Assembly (NCBI GenBank): GCA_965661765.1
Contig: CBFIFE010000002.1
Span: 1 to 64,000 of the forward strand
DNA: 64,000 nt
Reading direction: 5' to 3'
Origin: JBMYZL01 sp965661765
Lineage (GTDB): Bacteria; Bacteroidota; Bacteroidia; Flavobacteriales_D; Sanyastnellaceae
The stretch's first letter is position 1. The number at the start of each line of letters is the position of its first letter. A program made the translations under genes and the position numbers. The notes under the pieces are model-generated. The model was not told the DNA's origin. It saw only the letters and a list, made by a program, of their open reading frames with translations, and made no database searches. Shown piece after piece: positions 59,977 through 64,000 of the stretch.

Positions 59977-62781
59977 TTATTGGACAACCACCTGGGCGCT
60001 GCCACTGGCCGTCTGCACGGTGTACAAACCAGGCGCAAGCCCGCTGACATTCAATCTCCACCCTTGATTCGTTCGAACTGAACTTGCATCCACGGCCCGT
60101 CCAGCCGCATCAAAGAGAGACACCCATTCAGACTGCACAGATTGCTCGACGTAAATCACGTCTTGTGCTGGGTTCGGGTAAACTTGGAATCCAGCATCCG
60201 ACAACTCGCTCAGGCCAACCACTGTGACCGTCACTTCAACGCGCTCTGAGGCACAGCTCACAGCAGGCGTGCGCACGTTCCAGTCGTAGAAGAAGTAATA
60301 GTAGTTGAAGGCGTTGTCTCCGGACGCTGTGCTGGACACAATGGTGGCCAAATCGCCCACCGCGTATGGGTAGTCCAAATCTGAGGCGATGCCATCGCGC
60401 CACAATTGCGGGTCATCAGAGAAACAACGCAAGCCATAACCCTCCCCTGCCGGAATGAAGAAGTTCACCGGAACTTCCGAATCCCCGTCTTGCAGGTATA
60501 CGGTCGTGCTGGCAATGGCATTGCCAGAAGCGTCAATCACGCCGAATTCACGTTCACCAGCGCCGTTTGCGCGGACTTTGAACGACTGAAGAATGATGTC
60601 TTCATGTGCATCAAAAATCAACCAACGCACCGAGTTGTTGTGAAACTGTCCTTGGTCTGGTTCCATTTCTCCGCCGTTTGCCTCTTCAAAATCAGACGTC
60701 AAAACATCCTCAACCCAAAATGACGTGGTGGCATTCAGCACAGGTGTCTCCATCTCGGGGCCGACATGAAATGGATCCTCATCATCTTCTCCGTAATACC
60801 AATGCAGATTCTCAGACGTTCCCGACAAAACAACGGTATTGCCCGCTCCGATGGATTCGCCAGCGATGACAGGTGTTGCTGGTGTTTCGAAGACCCCAAC
60901 TGCGAACGTTTCTGATGCATTCGAATTGCCACAAACATCTGTGAGAGACAAGAAGTACTCACCCGCTTCCGACACAGTAATGGATTGAGTGGTCTCCCCG
61001 TTTGACCATGACCAATCGCCTCCTGCCGGACCGACCAAATCGACGCTTCCCCCAGCGCAGAAGGACAAATCCCCGATGACCGCTACTTGCGGCGTCTCGG
61101 AGGTGACGACGTCAATGGAATAGATGTCGGTCACGGCTGCGCAACCATTGGCGTCATACACGACCGCCGAGTAGTTCCCTTCTTCCATGACTTCCAACAC
61201 ATTGCCAAACGAACCGTTGGACCACTCCACCGAGACGAAGTCCCCATCCACTTGAATCGTGGCGGTCTCCCCCGGGCACAACTCCAGAGTGCTCGCTGAA
61301 GACGCAACCGATGTCATGCAAGGCGCCTCGAGCACACTGTGGTGCGTGTCAATTTCTGGGTTTGTCATTTCTGTCACAAGACCGCTCGGCCATTGAATGG
61401 TAACGTTCTCAATGCTCGTGGCACTGCCAAGTCCAAAGTGGCACACGAAGGTGTTCGTGATGCCATAGCTTTCGCCGCTCCGAACCTCGCGCACTTGCGT
61501 GCCGAACTCCCCTGTGATGGTCACCTTTGCCCCGACCGCATCCATGTTCGATTCGATGCCTTCGAGGTCGAAGACCACCCAATGGTTGTCGTTGCCATCG
61601 TTGATCCACAGGATGTCGTCGTTGCCATTGTCGGGTGAGTTGTACCCGTTGCCGTAGGAGGCATACAGGTCCATGAAACCATCCCGATTCACATCTCCTA
61701 CCGCGAAGCTGTGCATGGTGTCTCCGTATGGGAAGGCGTCCGACTGGACAAAAGTTCCATCACCATTGTTCCGCATGTAGCGGTGAATGCCGCCACTGAT
61801 GACCACATCAACGAAGCCATCGTTGTCAAAATCGGCGAGTTTCGCTTGAAGGGCAAAGCCCGAAATGTCCAAACCACTTCCGGGTGTGATGTCGGTGAAA
61901 TAGCCGTTGCCGTCATTCTCCAACAAAGTCATTGTGGTGCTGTGGTTTGTGATGAAGCAATCGAAATCGCCATCGTTGTCCACATCGGCAAAGTCCGCCG
62001 TCCAGCTTTGCTCATTCAGCACGAGGCCGCGAGCGTCAGCTTGTTCGCTGTAATTGCCCTGACCATCGTTGACCCAAAGTTGGTTCACACGACGCGGGTC
62101 GAAAGGGTCATTGACAAACTGTCTGCATTTGGCAATCATCAAATCCGTATCGCCATCATTGTCAAAGTCTGACCACACAGTCCCGTAATTTCCACTGTGA
62201 TCGTTGCCGGGATAATCCTGCAAGTCGTAATCGGTCAAATCGAAGAACTCCGGGTAATAATCGAGCGCCGAACCGTTGCCTTTCCACATGCGGGACAAGG
62301 CGTCGTCGTGACAGCCGAAAGCATCGAGTTGTCCGTCGTTGTCAATGTCCGCAAAATTGCAGGCCTGCATGAACATCGACCCATCGGAAAGGTCGAAGGA
62401 AGTGAAATCACCAGCAGCATCGATGTTTTTGATGTGGACCCCGTCGTAAGCGCCGCCGCTGAAAACGTCTTTGTGGCCGTCATTGTCATAATCCGCAATG
62501 CACATGCCCCACTGGTTGTTGTTGCTGACATTGCCATAATCCACCTCGTTGAATTCTCCCGGGGCGACTTGGTAGAGAACCTTCACCACCTTGGAGTCAT
62601 CAAGGGCCACGATGTCATCGAAGCCATCGCCATCCATGTCTACAAAACCCACACAGTTGCCTGAGTGGTAGCTGCCGGGCAACGCGCTGTTGCCGTTTGT
62701 AAAGGTTTGGCCTGTGGCCAAAGAGGTCAACGCAGCGCCAGCTGCAAAGAGGAAAAATTGTTTCATTCGCATGGGTTTCAT
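59977..62781 (-). CDS. T9SS-secreted FG-GAP/VCBS repeat protein with ASPIC/UnbV and Ig-like domains
   Basis: The protein has 934 residues. Signal peptide about 1-24 (ends LATGQ). Eight or nine FG-GAP/VCBS repeats with calcium loops such as DMDGDGFDD and DFDNDGDTD span about 40-390. An ASPIC/UnbV-like domain follows (GAKVTITGEFGTQVREVRSG, GLGSATSIENVTIQWPSG), then Ig-like domains of the PKD/SprB type and a C-terminal T9SS sorting domain (VYPNPAQDVIYVEQ to QVVVQ). It is a probable surface or secreted adhesion protein with a propeller head. The start could also be the TTG at 62799 or ATGs at 62772/62766. Confidence 0.9.
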   Translation of the reverse strand: MKPMRMKQFFLFAAGAALTSLATGQTFTNGNSALPGSYHSGNCVGFVDMDGDGFDDIVALDDSKVVKVLYQVAPGEFNEVDYGNVSNNNQWGMCIADYDNDGHKDVFSGGAYDGVHIKNIDAAGDFTSFDLSDGSMFMQACNFADIDNDGQLDAFGCHDDALSRMWKGNGSALDYYPEFFDLTDYDLQDYPGNDHSGNYGTVWSDFDNDGDTDLMIAKCRQFVNDPFDPRRVNQLWVNDGQGNYSEQADARGLVLNEQSWTADFADVDNDGDFDCFITNHSTTMTLLENDGNGYFTDITPGSGLDISGFALQAKLADFDNDGFVDVVISGGIHRYMRNNGDGTFVQSDAFPYGDTMHSFAVGDVNRDGFMDLYASYGNGYNSPDNGNDDILWINDGNDNHWVVFDLEGIESNMDAVGAKVTITGEFGTQVREVRSGESYGITNTFVCHFGLGSATSIENVTIQWPSGLVTEMTNPEIDTHHSVLEAPCMTSVASSASTLELCPGETATIQVDGDFVSVEWSNGSFGNVLEVMEEGNYSAVVYDANGCAAVTDIYSIDVVTSETPQVAVIGDLSFCAGGSVDLVGPAGGDWSWSNGETTQSITVSEAGEYFLSLTDVCGNSNASETFAVGVFETPATPVIAGESIGAGNTVVLSGTSENLHWYYGEDDEDPFHVGPEMETPVLNATTSFWVEDVLTSDFEEANGGEMEPDQGQFHNNSVRWLIFDAHEDIILQSFKVRANGAGEREFGVIDASGNAIASTTVYLQDGDSEVPVNFFIPAGEGYGLRCFSDDPQLWRDGIASDLDYPYAVGDLATIVSSTASGDNAFNYYYFFYDWNVRTPAVSCASERVEVTVTVVGLSELSDAGFQVYPNPAQDVIYVEQSVQSEWVSLFDAAGRAVDASSVRTNQGWRLNVSGLAPGLYTVQTASGSAQVVVQ

Positions 62782-62795
62782 GTCTACAGGTGCGC

Positions 62796-63968
62796 TCAAT
62801 TTACGTCGGTTTCAGTCGAAACTTGGAAGTTTTGCCCGTTGAATTGAATGGGCTGGGGCTCAGGACGTTGTTTTTCAGTGGTTAAAGCCAACACCGACCG
62901 GGGGCATGCCACCTCACAGAGCCCACACCCCACGCAGGAAGCGCGACGGATGGGCTCCCCCCTTTCTGCGTAATCCTGAACATTGATGCCCATTTCGCAG
63001 GCAGCGGAACAGGCGCCGCAGGAGATGCAGGATTTGGCCTGAACCTCAATCCGAAAACGCGACTTCCAACGCTGAATGATGCCCATGTAAGCGGCCAGAG
63101 GACAGCCGTATCTGCACCAAAACCGATTCCCCAAAAGCGGATAAAACCCAACGCCGAGCACCCCACTGAACAGGCTGCTCACCCAAAAAGCATAGGGTTT
63201 TGTGAACGTGTGATAAATGTCCACCCCCAAGCAAGTGCTGCTGCCCGAAAAATACCCCCACAATACAGCTGTGGTCGACAAGGTCACCCAAGCCAGGACT
63301 GCGTAAATCATGATGCGCTCCAGACGCCAGGCCTGTTGCGTCGGTTGATTGAGGTGGCGAACACTGTCGCCAGCGGTTTCGGCCAAGGCACCGCACCCGC
63401 ACACCCAGCTGCAATACCAACCTTTGCCCCATTTGTAGGTGGCCCATGGCGCAACCAGCAAAAACATCAGGATGCCTGTCACCAGAGAGAGCCTTCCCAA
63501 TGCGCCTCCATCGCGCATCGCATCCAAATGATTTGGTTCAAAATAACTCGAGTGCAAGGGCCAAAAAAGCTTGAAATCCAGGTTGAAAGAAACATCTTTG
63601 TCAAGCCAAGCAGGAATGAGAATTGGCAAGGCAAAGGCGAAGACGGTTTGGAAGGCCATCAAAGTCAAGTACCGCCTTCGCTGCTGCGGGTTGTGGCGAT
63701 GCTTTCGGAGGGATTTCAAACCAAAAACCAACACCACCAATGTATACACAGCACCGTAGGCTTGCCAGCGGTCAAAGGAAGCATTGACCCACTGTTCACA
63801 AAGCGCGCTGACCTCAGCAAACCAAGCATCTGGCGCGAAATACAGCAAGGCGAATCCAGCAGTCAGCCCAGCGGATTGACCCCACCGAACCCATGCTGCA
63901 GGCTCGCGCCGCCATGGCCCTTTTCTCTGCCATGTTTTCTTCAGTGAAAGCGACGGATTCAATGCCAT
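62796..63968 (-). CDS. Membrane polyferredoxin (NapH/CcoG-like 4Fe-4S protein)
   Basis: The protein has 390 residues with five or six membrane helices. YCSWVCGCG (about 186-194) and WCRYGCPLAAYM (about 289-300) are the paired cysteine motifs of NapH/RdxA-type proteins. A double 4Fe-4S domain follows (CISCGACSAACE, then CVGCGLCEVACP). It would pass electrons across the inner membrane; the partner is unknown. It probably belongs to the operon that starts upstream of the window: the previous frame ends inside its first codons. ATG at 63968. Confidence 0.87.
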   Translation of the reverse strand: MALNPSLSLKKTWQRKGPWRREPAAWVRWGQSAGLTAGFALLYFAPDAWFAEVSALCEQWVNASFDRWQAYGAVYTLVVLVFGLKSLRKHRHNPQQRRRYLTLMAFQTVFAFALPILIPAWLDKDVSFNLDFKLFWPLHSSYFEPNHLDAMRDGGALGRLSLVTGILMFLLVAPWATYKWGKGWYCSWVCGCGALAETAGDSVRHLNQPTQQAWRLERIMIYAVLAWVTLSTTAVLWGYFSGSSTCLGVDIYHTFTKPYAFWVSSLFSGVLGVGFYPLLGNRFWCRYGCPLAAYMGIIQRWKSRFRIEVQAKSCISCGACSAACEMGINVQDYAERGEPIRRASCVGCGLCEVACPRSVLALTTEKQRPEPQPIQFNGQNFQVSTETDVN

Positions 63969-64000
63969 TCCGATTGCTCCTGGAGTTGTTCCGTCAACTT
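63959..64000 (-). CDS. 3' end of a gene entering from the right edge
   Basis: On the minus strand a frame is open from the edge to a TGA at 63961-63959, encoding the 13 residues KLTEQLQEQSEWH. It overlaps the polyferredoxin start by 10 bases. The length is too short to identify a family; the overlap pattern, as between other genes here, is the only support. Confidence 0.3.
   Translation of the reverse strand, partial: KLTEQLQEQSEWH

Noticed and set aside
1..64000. Insertion sequences, prophage or attachment sites
   Set aside because: No transposase, integrase or phage structural gene and no long direct or inverted repeats outside coding repeats were found.

Overview
The window comes from a bacterium of the phylum Bacteroidota, most likely Flavobacteriales or a close relative (Cryomorphaceae/Crocinitomicaceae-like; genus not determined). 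The evidence is a SusC/SusD outer-membrane pair, type IX secretion (T9SS) cargo with C-terminal sorting domains, PorT-like and PorE-like proteins, a GldF-GldG fusion, a Rho factor with a large disordered insert, almost no Shine-Dalgarno sites, and promoters of the Bacteroidota TTG / TAnnTTTG type. By eye the base composition is a little above half GC. Coding density is very high: no gene-free stretch exceeds 300 bases. The longest is 1963-2226 (264 b, divergent promoter region), followed by 5950-6104 (155 b), 33969-34114 (146 b) and 59848-59976 (129 b).

1-6180: two large secreted cysteine- and Asp-rich repeat proteins on the minus strand. The first runs off the left edge. Between them lie a small RRM RNA-binding protein and, after the second, a tRNA with CAT anticodon and its terminator. 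6265-15223: a START-like protein, a minus-strand trio (PaaJ-like thiolase, PaaY-like hexapeptide protein, TrmN6-like methyltransferase), a glycosyltransferase, and a minus-strand operon of SAM hydrolase-like protein, ABM monooxygenase, GldF-GldG fusion and DUF4340 protein. 15261-27315: housekeeping genes (phoH, purC, tsaC/sua5, cca, glnS, a LytTR regulator, clpS, rpe, coaE, nfeD-slipin, an arginyltransferase-like protein, exodeoxyribonuclease III).

27394-46084 holds a coherent maltodextrin/starch system. On the minus strand is one operon, pfkA-gapA-BadF-type kinase-pgmB-maltose phosphorylase, which would carry maltose into glycolysis. Divergent from it are a catalytically degraded Nudix-family regulator, a T9SS-secreted GH13 amylase, SusC, SusD, two small accessory surface proteins and a GH13 lipoprotein. 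Two GTGT-N7-ACAC sites, one before the regulator and one (a perfect palindrome) before susC, are candidate operators. 46109-64000: a PQQ-type sugar dehydrogenase overlapping a TonB-dependent receptor, a PorE-like OmpA protein, a phosphoesterase, rho, a DUF4199 protein, a PorT-like barrel, a nucleotide-sugar dehydratase, a small unknown protein, a YigZ family protein, a methyltransferase, a long FG-GAP/ASPIC T9SS cargo protein, and a membrane polyferredoxin.

The most unusual global signal is the placement of promoters. In at least eleven genes an element matching or close to TAnnTTTG ends only 4-5 bases before the start codon, so transcription would begin at or next to the initiator codon (leaderless or nearly leaderless mRNA). 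Several divergent gene pairs have start codons only 30-37 bases apart.
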